Positions 28,044 to 36,358 of a stretch of 64,000 nt of DNA are shown here, piece after piece (positions within the stretch are counted from its first letter, which is position 1; every line of letters starts with the position of its first letter). A program made the position numbers and the translations under genes. The notes under the pieces were generated by a model that saw only the letters and a program-made list of their open reading frames with translations, did no database searches and had not been told where the DNA came from. The stretch is from contig JAFAFW010000007.1 of the NCBI GenBank assembly GCA_023423275.1, positions 62,001 to 126,000 on the forward strand, written 5' to 3'. Origin of the DNA: Pseudomonadota bacterium (GTDB lineage Bacteria > Pseudomonadota > Alphaproteobacteria > Rhizobiales > Hyphomicrobiaceae).

Positions 28044-28220
28044 TCTATCTTCTCCCCCCGGAGTTTCCCGCTCAGGAGAGCAGTGAGCACTCATTTACGT
28101 TCGCGTTATGTCGCGGCCTGAAAGCATGGTTGCAGGATGGGTTTTACCCGGAGGCCAAACGGCTGCTGCCTGCGCCTTTTCGCCATACCCGCAGCCGGGC
28201 GCCACGCTGTTGTCGCTTCC

Positions 28221-28249
28221 TTGACACCCTTTGGACCCCTCTCTAAGGT
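28221..28249 (+). promoter_or_regulatory. possible promoter of the F0 ATP synthase operon
   Basis: TTGACA at 28221-28226 and TAAGGT at 28244-28249 are 17 bases apart, about 60 bases before atpI in the 266-base divergent region. The -10 is a weak match; the -35 is exact. Confidence 0.4.
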
Positions 28250-28309
28250 GCGCGCCGTCGACTATCCGCCGTGCATCGGCCCAACCCAACAGTTCGGGCA
28301 AGCGTTGTC

Positions 28310-28708
28310 ATGTCTACAAACGGCAAGGACCACGGCTCGGGGCGCGGTGAGATCAGTCGGGAGGATCGTGAGGCTTTCAAGTCGCGCGCTTCCGGGCTCG
28401 GAAACCGTCTCGAGCAGGTCAAGGCCAGACGGGCGCCTCCTCCTGATGCTGCTGCGCGGAGTGCCGCGCTGGGGCAGGGCTTCAAGATCGCCGTCGAGCT
28501 TGTGGCGGGGGTTTTGTTCGGCGGCGTGGTTGGTTGGGCGCTTGACCGGTATTTCGGTTCGGCGCCGTGGTGTATGGCGGTGTTCCTGATGGTGGGGTTT
28601 GCCGCGGGAATGTCGAATGTGATCCGCACGGCCAAGCGCATGCAGGCCGCAGCCGAACCGCTCCAGCGGTCGGCGCCATCGGTGCGGGACGACGAGGAAG
28701 ATAGGTAG
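28310..28708 (+). CDS. atpI: F0F1 ATP synthase assembly protein AtpI
   Basis: The 132-residue protein has a charged N-terminal half (REDREAFKSRASGLGNRLEQ) and two membrane helices (FKIAVELVAGVLFGGVVGWALD and CMAVFLMVGFAAGMSNVIR). This is the AtpI/AtpZ pattern found at the head of F0 operons in Alphaproteobacteria. It assists assembly of the c-ring or Mg2+ supply in the inner membrane. atpB follows after 11 bases. Confidence 0.88.
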   Translation: MSTNGKDHGSGRGEISREDREAFKSRASGLGNRLEQVKARRAPPPDAAARSAALGQGFKIAVELVAGVLFGGVVGWALDRYFGSAPWCMAVFLMVGFAAGMSNVIRTAKRMQAAAEPLQRSAPSVRDDEEDR

Positions 28709-28719
28709 GGGGCTGCTAG

Positions 28720-29472
28720 GTGGCGACGACTGCCGGTGCGGAGGGGGCTCATGGCCCCATGTATCAGTTTGAGATCAAGCGGCTGACGGAGCTCGATATC
28801 CTCGGCCATGATGCCTCGTTCACCAACTCGTCTCTGTTCATGGTCCTTGCGGTCGTTCTGATCGCCGGCTTCTTCGCCGTGTCGATGAGCGGCCGTTCGC
28901 TGGTCCCGACCCGGATGCAGTCCCTGGCCGAACTCTCCTACGAGTTCATCGCCAATATGGTGCGCGAGAACGTCGGTCAGGCCGGCATGAAGTATTTCCC
29001 GTTCGTGTTCACGCTGTTCATTTTCATCCTGGCGCTGAACATGATCGGCATGATTCCCTACACGTTTACCGTGACCAGCCACATCATCGTCACGTTCGCG
29101 CTGGCCGCGCTGGTGTTCGTCGTTGTGACCGCGATCGGCTTCGCCCGCCACGGACTGGGCTATATGAAGCTGTTTGTGCCGGATGGCGTGCCCTTCTGGC
29201 TGATGCCGCTCATCGTACCGATCGAGCTGATCTCCTATCTGATCCGCCCGATCAGCCTTTCCGTTCGTCTGTTCGCCAACATGATGGCCGGCCACACCAT
29301 GCTGAAGGTATTCGCTGGGTTCGTGGTGAGCCTTGGCGTTTTCGGCATCGCTCCGCTGCTGTTCACCATTGCCTTCACGGGGCTGGAGTTCGTGGTCTCC
29401 TTCCTGCAGGCCTTCATCTTCACCGTGCTCACCTGCATCTACCTGAACGATGCGGTGAACATGCATCACTAA
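28720..29472 (+). CDS. atpB: ATP synthase F0 subunit a
   Basis: The 250-residue, multi-helix protein contains the essential arginine in ISLSVRLFANMMAGH, which interacts with the c-subunit glutamate during proton passage. FIFILALNMIGMIPYTFT earlier is also conserved. It starts at GTG (28720). It is the second gene of the F0 operon; the F1 genes are not in the window, as is usual in this class. Confidence 0.96.
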   Translation: MATTAGAEGAHGPMYQFEIKRLTELDILGHDASFTNSSLFMVLAVVLIAGFFAVSMSGRSLVPTRMQSLAELSYEFIANMVRENVGQAGMKYFPFVFTLFIFILALNMIGMIPYTFTVTSHIIVTFALAALVFVVVTAIGFARHGLGYMKLFVPDGVPFWLMPLIVPIELISYLIRPISLSVRLFANMMAGHTMLKVFAGFVVSLGVFGIAPLLFTIAFTGLEFVVSFLQAFIFTVLTCIYLNDAVNMHH

Positions 29473-29542
29473 TCTCGAGGCCGGCGCGCCCGCGCCAGCC
29501 TCCAGGTCGCCTTGTCATCCAAACCTTTGAAGGAGCTTTTCC

Positions 29543-29767
29543 ATGGATCCAAATGCCGCCAAGTTCATCGGCGCCGGCCTTGCCTGCTTCGCTCTGATCG
29601 GCGCCGGTATCGGCATCGGAAACATCTTCGGCAACTACCTGTCGGGCGCGCTGCGCAATCCGTCTGCTGCGCCGGGCCAGTTCACGAACCTGCTGATCGG
29701 CTTTGCTCTCGCCGAAGCGACCGGCCTGTTCGGTCTGCTGGTCGCGCTCATCATCCTGTTCGGCTGA
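29543..29767 (+). CDS. atpE: ATP synthase F0 subunit c
   Basis: The 74-residue hairpin of two helices has a glycine-rich first helix ([17 protein letters not shown]) and the loop [10 protein letters not shown]. The second helix carries the proton-carrying Glu58 in [13 protein letters not shown]. Glutamate without a sodium-binding Q/S set suggests proton specificity. A 70-base gap separates it from atpB. Confidence 0.97.
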   Translation: MDPNAAKFIGAGLACFALIGAGIGIGNIFGNYLSGALRNPSAAPGQFTNLLIGFALAEATGLFGLLVALIILFG

Positions 29768-29837
29768 TCGGTGAAGGGCCGAGGGGCGCCGCGACAGCGC
29801 GCTGTCTTTCGGTTCATTCGCTGTCTGGAGACTGCCA

Positions 29838-30383
29838 ATGCTCGCTAGCCTAGTCGTGCTTGCCGCGGCGGCCGGAGAAGCGGCGCAATCGGGGGGGCTG
29901 CCTCAGCTTCACGCCCCCAACTTTTCGCCACAGCTCATCTGGCTCGCGATCACGTTCGGCGCACTGTATTTCATACTGTCGCGGTGGTCTCTGCCGCGCG
30001 TCGCCGAAGTCATCGAGGAGCGGCGGGATCGCATTCAGCGCGATCTCGACGAGGCCGAGCGCCTGAAGGGTGAGACCGAGAAGGCTCTTGCGGCTTACGA
30101 GCAGGAACTGGCTGCTGCACGCGGCCGGGCCGGCGCGATCGCACGCGAGACCCGCGATTCGCTGTCCGCTGAGGTCGACAGCGAACGCGCTCGTGTCGAT
30201 GGACAGGTCAATGCCAAGGTGGCGGAGGCTGAAAAGCGTATTTCCGACATGAAGTCCAAGGCACTGGCGCAGGTCAATGAGATCGCCAGTGAGACGGCTG
30301 GGGCCGTGGTGACGAAGCTCATCGGTACCGAAGTCGGTGCTGACGAGGCTCGGCGCGCGCTCGAGCCGGCAGCGGGAGAGTAA
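29838..30383 (+). CDS. atpF': ATP synthase F0 subunit b'
   Basis: The 181-residue protein has a short periplasmic N-terminus, one membrane helix (PQLIWLAITFGALYFILS) and a long coiled-coil (RDRIQRDLDEAERLKGETEK onward). A second, non-identical b-type subunit encoded just before atpF is characteristic of photosynthetic and other alphaproteobacteria. It forms the heterodimeric peripheral stalk with b. The two differ in length and sequence, as expected. Confidence 0.95.
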   Translation: MLASLVVLAAAAGEAAQSGGLPQLHAPNFSPQLIWLAITFGALYFILSRWSLPRVAEVIEERRDRIQRDLDEAERLKGETEKALAAYEQELAAARGRAGAIARETRDSLSAEVDSERARVDGQVNAKVAEAEKRISDMKSKALAQVNEIASETAGAVVTKLIGTEVGADEARRALEPAAGE

Positions 30384-30387
30384 TGCG

Positions 30388-30900
30388 ATGCTGGTGATGC
30401 TCGCCACGGGTTCGATTTTCGGCACGCCCGAGTTCTGGGTCGCCGTAGCGTTCGTCGGCTTTATCGCCTTGTTGGTCTACTACAAGGTGCCGGGAATGAT
30501 CACGAAGGCGCTCGATGAGCGTGCCGATGCGATCCGCACCGAGCTCGACGAGGCGCGCCGCCTGCGCGAGGAAGCGCAGCAGCTTCTTGCCGACTATCAG
30601 CGCAAGAGCCGCGAAGCCGAGCAGGAGGCCGCATCGATCGTCGCGCAGGCCAAGCGCGAGGCCGAGGCGCTTGCGACCGAGACCCGCAAGGGACTGGCCG
30701 AGACGTTGGAGCGGCGCACCAAGCTCGCCGAGGAGAAGATCGCCCGGGCGGAGGCGCAGGCGCTGGGTGAAGTTCGCTCCGCGGCTGTCGACAGTGCCAT
30801 TTCCGCGGCCGAGCGCATCTTGAAAGGCAAGGTCACGGCTGATGTGGACGCCCGCCTGGTTGATCAGAGCATCGGCGACCTGAAGGGCAAGCTGAACTGA
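30388..30900 (+). CDS. atpF: ATP synthase F0 subunit b
   Basis: The 170-residue protein has one N-terminal membrane helix (EFWVAVAFVGFIALLVYYKV), a long coiled-coil dimerisation region (ELDEARRLREEAQQLLADYQ) and a C-terminal delta-binding end. It is the last gene of the F0 operon and starts 4 bases after atpF'. A strong terminator follows. Confidence 0.96.
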   Translation: MLVMLATGSIFGTPEFWVAVAFVGFIALLVYYKVPGMITKALDERADAIRTELDEARRLREEAQQLLADYQRKSREAEQEAASIVAQAKREAEALATETRKGLAETLERRTKLAEEKIARAEAQALGEVRSAAVDSAISAAERILKGKVTADVDARLVDQSIGDLKGKLN

Positions 30901-30924
30901 AGCCTGTTCGATCGGTGATTTACC

Positions 30925-30953
30925 AAAGGCACGCCAGCGAGGCGTGCCTTTTT
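30925..30953 (+). terminator. F0 ATP synthase operon terminator
   Basis: AAAGGCACGCC, loop AGCGA, then GGCGTGCCTTTTT: a 10-bp GC-rich stem ending in a T run, 25 bases after the atpF stop. Confidence 0.93.
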
Positions 30954-31122
30954 ACTATGTGCACGAATTAAACCTGCCACGCGTGCATACACTCTCTGTG
31001 CCCGGCGTTATTCATGCGGATGCCGTGCGATCGGGTGCAGGTTCGTCCGACCACGGCAACTTGATCGAGACTTCCAAATCACGGCGCCCTATAATCAGCC
31101 TGCCGGGAGATTGGAGTGTGTG

Positions 31123-31551
31123 ATGCGCACGATGTTGCGTTGGTTGCTCTTGGTTTCGGCAGTGATCCCTTTGCAAGCGGTGTCCACGGACAGTGCGCGT
31201 GCCGTTTCAGCGGCGGTCGCAGGTCGCGCTGTTGATGCGCCATGGTCAGTGGTTCCGATCACCTACCTCGGTTCCGGCTACGACCGGTATGATGACGATG
31301 ACGAGGAGGATATCCCCGCGCCGGTAGGGGCGTACGGATATGGCTACGACCGGCCGCCAGCCCCGCCATCGGGATATGGATCCTACGGGTACGGATATCG
31401 TCCGCCAGCACCGACGGGATATTTCACGCCGCCCGTCGTCGAGTGGCTTCCTCCGCCCCGGCCGTCAAGCTGTGGCGAATATCGCTATTGGGATGGGGAG
31501 CGTTGCGCGGACGCCCGCTGGCAGCCGCCTTATGTCGGCCCGCGCTGGTAG
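31123..31551 (+). CDS. secreted Gly/Tyr/Pro-rich protein
   Basis: The 142-residue product has a signal peptide (MRTMLRWLLLVSAVIPLQAV with cleavage near STDSARA). An acidic run (DRYDDDDEED) follows, then a low-complexity YGYGYDRPPAPPSGYGSYGY segment, and a C-terminal part SCGEYRYWDGERCADARW with two cysteines. The sequence resembles small envelope proteins of rhizobia. GGAG six bases before the ATG at 31123 supports this start. Confidence 0.72.
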   Translation: MRTMLRWLLLVSAVIPLQAVSTDSARAVSAAVAGRAVDAPWSVVPITYLGSGYDRYDDDDEEDIPAPVGAYGYGYDRPPAPPSGYGSYGYGYRPPAPTGYFTPPVVEWLPPPRPSSCGEYRYWDGERCADARWQPPYVGPRW

Positions 31552-31570
31552 TCTCCTCTGAGCGTCTCAA

Positions 31571-31608
31571 CAAAAAAGCCTATCGCTCTCAGCAGCGATA
31601 GGCTTGTT
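31571..31608. terminator. bidirectional intrinsic terminator
   Basis: AAGCCTATCGCT and AGCGATAGGCTT form an 11-12 bp stem with a short loop. An A run (CAAAAAAG) precedes it and TTGTT follows, so it can act on both strands. It lies between the plus-strand secreted protein and the minus-strand 44-residue membrane protein. Confidence 0.85.
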
Positions 31609-31630
31609 CCGTTTGGGCGGCCGCGAATGA

Positions 31631-31765
31631 TCAGGTGACGATCACCAAAGCCAGGGCAACGCCCAAGCCGACAATGTGCGCGGCGCCGAAGATCAGGCCG
31701 GCGCGACCAACGCTGCCGACGCTTGCGGGCGAACGATGCGTGTCGGGATTTTCAGGTTCGCCCAT
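31631..31765 (-). CDS. 44-residue single-pass membrane protein
   Basis: A short frame from ATG (31765) to TGA (31631) encodes MGEPENPDTHRSPASVGSVG then a hydrophobic helix GLIFGAAHIVGLGVALALVI. It begins one base after the stop of the 167-residue gene upstream and ends just before an intrinsic terminator, so it is the second gene of a two-gene unit. Its shape, a polar N-terminal half and one C-terminal membrane helix, fits a small membrane-anchored subunit. Function unknown. Confidence 0.65.
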   Translation of the reverse strand: MGEPENPDTHRSPASVGSVGRAGLIFGAAHIVGLGVALALVIVT

Positions 31766-31766
31766 G

Positions 31767-32270
31767 TCACACCTTGCTTGTTTCGAGTGCATTTGAAATT
31801 TCGTTCAGCGTGGCCTTTTCGGCTTCGCTCACCTGGACGCCGCCGAAACCCAGAAATCCGCCTTCCTTGGAGGCATCGGCGACACGCTGGCCAAGCTGTT
31901 CCAGCCAGCTCTTGAATGCGGGCGCGTCCTGCGGGGCTTTGGTATCGACGATCGTCGACGCCTGGCGCAGAAGATCGATAGAGCGCTCTTTCACGTCTGT
32001 CGGCTGAGCACCCTTGAATTTTTCCTTCAGGCCGCTTTGGACCGACTGGCGTCCCTCGGAGCTGACGAAGTCGTCCACGAGGGCCCGGATCAGAGGATTA
32101 CCGTCCTGTTTGGACTTGGCCTCGCTGAGAACCGAAGCGCTGGCAAATCCTTCTTTCATCATGCCCCAAAGCCCGCTCGGCTCTGCGGCGGACACGGCCA
32201 CGCCGGTAGCCATGACGCTTTCCATAAGCGTTTTCCATTCGTCGGGCGTAAACGAACTCTTGTCGGTCAT
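31767..32270 (-). CDS. hypothetical cytoplasmic protein
   Basis: The 167-residue protein begins MTDKSSFTPDEWKTLMESVM and is largely helical and acidic. It has a GGFLGFGGVQVSEAEKATL segment near the C-terminus that reads like a conserved loop of tellurite-resistance or DUF533-type proteins, though I cannot assign it. GGAG nine bases upstream supports the ATG at 32270. It forms an operon with the 44-residue membrane protein gene that overlaps its end almost exactly. Confidence 0.65.
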   Translation of the reverse strand: MTDKSSFTPDEWKTLMESVMATGVAVSAAEPSGLWGMMKEGFASASVLSEAKSKQDGNPLIRALVDDFVSSEGRQSVQSGLKEKFKGAQPTDVKERSIDLLRQASTIVDTKAPQDAPAFKSWLEQLGQRVADASKEGGFLGFGGVQVSEAEKATLNEISNALETSKV

Positions 32271-32423
32271 CACTGCATCTCCGGAAGATGGATCCCCCGG
32301 CGGCGGGCGATGTCGGGCCGGTTCAATCCTGTGCGGCCAGATAACAGTTGGTGCGTATTTTGGTTCCTGGGGCGGGCGCAGTCGTCAATAGGCCGCTGAA
32401 CGGATGGCGGGCAACCAGCCGTG

Positions 32424-32888
32424 TCATTCGGCGGGCGCGGCTGCCACGGGACGAACGCAGACAGCCGAAAATGGCTCCGGCATGCGTTCGGCCTGATCCC
32501 GCTGCGATGGAAACAGGGCTGACAGCGCGTCTGCCGCGTCAGTCTCGCGATACGGTTTCGATAGTTTCGGCACATGACCGAACATGGCGGCTTGAAGCTT
32601 TGTTTCGCAGGAGGCGGTGACGAGAGAAAAACCGGTCGTAAAAATGAATGGAATGCACCGTGCGGCAAGCATGCGAGCGACTGGCCAGACCTCCGCCGCC
32701 CCAAGGTTTACGTCGAGAATGGCCCCGGAAATGTTGCCGTGGGAAGCAACCTGCAAGGCGCGCGTGACGTCGGCGATCGGCCCGACGATTTCAGCGCCCA
32801 GTTCCCTCAAGTGATCAGCAAGCAGGATCGCGAGGATGATCTCGTCCTCGACAATCAGCACGCGTTTGCCGTTCCAGCTCACTGCCAT
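32424..32888 (-). CDS. stand-alone response regulator receiver
   Basis: The 154-residue protein consists of one CheY-like receiver domain. It shows VLIVEDE (acidic pocket), the phosphorylation site Asp59 in ILDVNLG, a Thr in FIFTTGF, and Lys111 in PKLSKPY. No DNA-binding or enzymatic domain follows, which is common for rhizobial regulators paired with HWE/HisKA2 kinases. No kinase gene is adjacent. GAGGA nine bases before the ATG at 32888 selects this start. A LuxR-type gene lies upstream on the same strand. Confidence 0.83.
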   Translation of the reverse strand: MAVSWNGKRVLIVEDEIILAILLADHLRELGAEIVGPIADVTRALQVASHGNISGAILDVNLGAAEVWPVARMLAARCIPFIFTTGFSLVTASCETKLQAAMFGHVPKLSKPYRETDAADALSALFPSQRDQAERMPEPFSAVCVRPVAAAPAE

Positions 32889-32986
32889 CGCATCCATTCC
32901 TCGAAGTCTTCTCCGCCCCTACGCAAGGAAGCGGGAGAAATGGCAACCGAAGGACGCAATGGCGATCCCCGTTTCCGGGGAGACTT

Positions 32987-33763
32987 TCAGGGGATCAGAT
33001 TTTGGCGCACCGCTTCAACCGCCGCCTGGGTCCGGTTTTTGGCCCCAAACTTCTGTTGTGCCTTCTTGAAATGGCTGCGAACGGTTTCCTCGCCGATTCC
33101 GAGAATGGCGGCGATTTCAGCCGCTTGCTTGCCCATCGTCGCATATCGGAGAACGGCCAGCTCGCGTGGTGTCACGCGCGCGAGACGCGGCAGGTTGGCC
33201 GGATCTCGCGGAGCGATCTGTTCGAGGCGGATCGCGGCGCAACTTGCGGCCATGGACAACAGCGCGCGCTGGGGCTTGCTCAACGTACCATCGAGTAATT
33301 TCTTAGACCAATAGACGAGGATCCAGCGATTGCCGACCGGGCAGGTCAAGCCATCGCGCATGCCATATTGAAGAGCCAGGTCATAGGGCCAGCGATCGAT
33401 GCCGATCGGCTCCAGCATTCGGCGGCTTTCCGTCCAGGTGAACGCCGCTAGGCTGGTTCGCGCCATCATGAGGTCCTGGTCAAGGCGGAGCCGCGACATG
33501 GAGATGTAATCCTCCCACCAGCCGGTCGGTACCTCGCTGCCGAGGAATACTGTCTCGCCGACTCTCGACGACGGCCAATCCCTGGAAAGGATGGGAAGGC
33601 GAGCGGCGCCCAATACCTTGACAGGCAAGCCTTCGCTTACTGCAGCGTTGAGCCCCCCGAGAACATCCGCAGGCGTGGCGATCTCTGAACTGGCTCTCAC
33701 AAAAGAAAAAACGTTATCGAGGATGGCGGACTCAATCATGGAAGGACGCAGCTCCGCGTGCAT
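32987..33763 (-). CDS. LuxR-family regulator with autoinducer-binding-type domain
   Basis: The 258-residue protein has an N-terminal autoinducer-binding-like region (GWWEDYISMSRLRLDQD, AFTWTE) and a C-terminal LuxR helix-turn-helix (TPRELAVLRYATMGKQAAEI ending TVRSHFKKAQQKFGAKNRTQ). The conserved D-P pair of acyl-homoserine-lactone receptors reads D-Q here, so ligand type is uncertain. No luxI gene is in the window, so it would be a LuxR solo. Both a start at 33763 and one at 33739 are possible. Confidence 0.83.
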   Translation of the reverse strand: MHAELRPSMIESAILDNVFSFVRASSEIATPADVLGGLNAAVSEGLPVKVLGAARLPILSRDWPSSRVGETVFLGSEVPTGWWEDYISMSRLRLDQDLMMARTSLAAFTWTESRRMLEPIGIDRWPYDLALQYGMRDGLTCPVGNRWILVYWSKKLLDGTLSKPQRALLSMAASCAAIRLEQIAPRDPANLPRLARVTPRELAVLRYATMGKQAAEIAAILGIGEETVRSHFKKAQQKFGAKNRTQAAVEAVRQNLIP

Positions 33764-33859
33764 TCGGGCTGAGACTTCAGGCTTGGATAAACGCCGGGAG
33801 GTGCTGAATGCGTTCCGTGGCCGCGATTACGGCTTTCGTGGTTGATCGATGATCACACT

Positions 33860-36253
33860 TTAGCGGGTGTCACTCGACACCTTCTGAGTGGGCGCGAGAG
33901 TCAATTGCGCAGCGGCCCCCGCAATCGAGCGCTCGGTCTCCGCGTCGATGTCATCGCGATCCGTGACCCGCACCCGCACCTCACGGCTTGCAAACCGTAT
34001 GCCTTCCCGCTCGAACAGGGCGCGGATTTCGGCATAGACCCGGCTGCGGACAGGCCATTGGTTTCCGGGCTTGGTCATGAATTTGACGCGGACGATCATG
34101 GCAGAGTCGTCCATCTCGATGACGCCCTGGCATTTCAGCGGCTGCATGAACTTCGGACCGATCTCGGGATCTTCGAGAAGTTTCTGGCCGAGCTTTTTCA
34201 CCAGCTTGCGAACCTTCTCGATGTCGGTATCGAACGTCAGCCGCAACGGCAGCTTCATGATCACCCAGTCGCGAGAATAATTCTTGAGGTGCTTGATTTC
34301 GCCGAACGGAATGGTGTTGAGCGGCCCGTTTTGGTGGCGCAACTGCATGGATCGAATGGAAATGTTTTCAACGGTCCCCTTCACGGGGCCGACCTCGACG
34401 TATTCCCCGCGCCGGAATGCATCGTCGGCGAGGAAGAAAATGCCCGAGATGATATCGCGGACGAGAGCTTGCGAACCGAAGCCGACGGCGACGCCCACAA
34501 TGCCTGCGCCCGCCAGCAGCGGACCGGTATTGATCCCGAGAGAACCGAGCATCGCCAGCGTCGCGAATACGATGATGAAGATCTGCGCGGTCCAGCGGAT
34601 GAGCGGATAAAGTGTCAGAATGCGTGAGCCCTCGTGCCCGCCCTGGAGCTCATCGGGCATGTCGGAGTGCTCCAGTCTCAACCTGGCATGTTCAATGGCC
34701 AGTTGCCGCTCGGTCCAGATCCTGACCGCCTCCCATGCGCCGTAAGCGAGAAGGCCCAGAAGGACGATTTCGAACAGTGCGCCGGCGACCCGTTCGCCCA
34801 CGCCTTGCTTGGCAAGGCGCAGCGGGTCGATGTTCCAGAGACGGATCAGGGCGAAGAATATGACGAAGCCGATGATGGTACGGCAGATGCGCACCAGTCC
34901 GCGCTCGGTTTGGGCGTGCGCGGCAAGAACGATGTCGCCGTCGTTGTCCGGAGGAGGAAACAGTCCGGCCACCAGTGGCCGAATGCTGAGTTCGACGACG
35001 GGCAGGAACAGAACGACGATCAGCGTCGTATGAAGCGCGGCCAGCGAGACTGTGCCGACATGGCCAGTTGCCACCAGAACGGCTGCCACCAGCCACTGCA
35101 CCGCGATGATGAAGACGGCGAGCCCAGGCCACAGCCTGGCAACCTGAGGCCACGCACCCGCGCTCTCGCCTCCGGTTTGCAGCAGCATTGCCGTGATTTC
35201 GCGGCGGGCGCTCCAGATGGTCAATGCGGTCAGGCTGTAGGCGATCGTCACGCCCCAGAATGCGATAGCGGTTCGGGCGCCGGCGAAACCGAATTGCGAG
35301 GTCCAGCGGAACAAGGCGTCGCTGATTGCGAGGATCGCCGTGACTAGGACGATGCGGTTGACGAGGAAACGCGCTGTCGCGTCGTCCAGTGGGCATAGTC
35401 TCAGGTCTGGGCGGCGCGGGGCGAACAGGAAGCGCGCGACGAGCCACATCAACCAGATTATCGAGGCGGCGGTGATGATGAGAGTCGCAGTGAACAAATC
35501 GTTCGGATTGCCTCTGAACGATATGAAAGCGACCAGGGAAGCCGTCACGAAGAAGGCGACCAGGCCAGCACATTCCAGCCCCAGCCTCGTCAGCAAGTGA
35601 GCGACCGCTTGCTTCAAAGGCATCGGTTCGTCGATCGCGATGTCTCGGCGGAATCCCCGCAGGACGACCGATGTCAATTGCGCGCCGCCAAGTCCGACAC
35701 CGAATGACAGAGCCAGGTAGAAAAGAAATTCAAGCGCGACGCTGGCCGGACGCCCTGCCAGATACTGATTGAAACTCTGCGCGAGTATGTTTGGAATATC
35801 GGGCAATCGGTTCACATTGTCGGCGATTTCATTCCCTAATGCCACGACCACCTGACCGACCATGCGGACCAGGGATTCGCGCGGCGGCAGTGGGGTGCTC
35901 ACAGCACCGGCGGCTGCCTCTTCATCCAGCCGATCGAGCAGAAGCTTGCGCGCTTGCTCGTCGCTAAGACCAGAGACGAACTCTCGTGCCGACTCCGGTG
36001 TCAGGTGTTGCGGCGGCTCCGGATTTGTCGCCGGCGCAGCCGCCCTGGCAGCAGGAATCCCAGGAAACCCGAGGACGGAGCCATAAGCCTGATGACTGCT
36101 ACCGAGCCCAAGCAGGCCGAAACTTAGACATGCCAACAGCAAGCGGGCTGCGGGCGCCAGGGCGAAACGTCTCCGCCTGGACCGCAGCCTCACCCGGTCG
36201 ATTTCGGGAAACCGAATAAGGCTCTGAAGCACGGACGACGCTGCTTTATTCAA
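33860..36253 (-). CDS. large MscS-family mechanosensitive channel
   Basis: The 797-residue protein has an N-terminal signal-like region, a periplasmic part with helical segments (ESAREFVSGLSDEQARKLLL), and about ten membrane helices. The C-terminal MscS core begins with the pore helix LLAGAGIVGVAVGFGSQALV and continues with the beta domain (GEYVEVGPVKGTVENISIRS and LNTIPFGEI). It belongs to the larger MscK/YbiO-like class that releases solutes on osmotic downshock. The start may be TTG (36253) because no ATG is nearby in frame; the start is uncertain. Confidence 0.87.
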   Translation of the reverse strand: MNKAASSVLQSLIRFPEIDRVRLRSRRRRFALAPAARLLLACLSFGLLGLGSSHQAYGSVLGFPGIPAARAAAPATNPEPPQHLTPESAREFVSGLSDEQARKLLLDRLDEEAAAGAVSTPLPPRESLVRMVGQVVVALGNEIADNVNRLPDIPNILAQSFNQYLAGRPASVALEFLFYLALSFGVGLGGAQLTSVVLRGFRRDIAIDEPMPLKQAVAHLLTRLGLECAGLVAFFVTASLVAFISFRGNPNDLFTATLIITAASIIWLMWLVARFLFAPRRPDLRLCPLDDATARFLVNRIVLVTAILAISDALFRWTSQFGFAGARTAIAFWGVTIAYSLTALTIWSARREITAMLLQTGGESAGAWPQVARLWPGLAVFIIAVQWLVAAVLVATGHVGTVSLAALHTTLIVVLFLPVVELSIRPLVAGLFPPPDNDGDIVLAAHAQTERGLVRICRTIIGFVIFFALIRLWNIDPLRLAKQGVGERVAGALFEIVLLGLLAYGAWEAVRIWTERQLAIEHARLRLEHSDMPDELQGGHEGSRILTLYPLIRWTAQIFIIVFATLAMLGSLGINTGPLLAGAGIVGVAVGFGSQALVRDIISGIFFLADDAFRRGEYVEVGPVKGTVENISIRSMQLRHQNGPLNTIPFGEIKHLKNYSRDWVIMKLPLRLTFDTDIEKVRKLVKKLGQKLLEDPEIGPKFMQPLKCQGVIEMDDSAMIVRVKFMTKPGNQWPVRSRVYAEIRALFEREGIRFASREVRVRVTDRDDIDAETERSIAGAAAQLTLAPTQKVSSDTR

Positions 36254-36358
36254 AACGGCATTTCAAACGCATAATGCGGGATTACGAAAACAGGTTCCAG
36301 GCCTGGCTGGATTATCCGTTAACCGACTTTTACCGGGACAAGCGCGTTTTTCCCGGAT

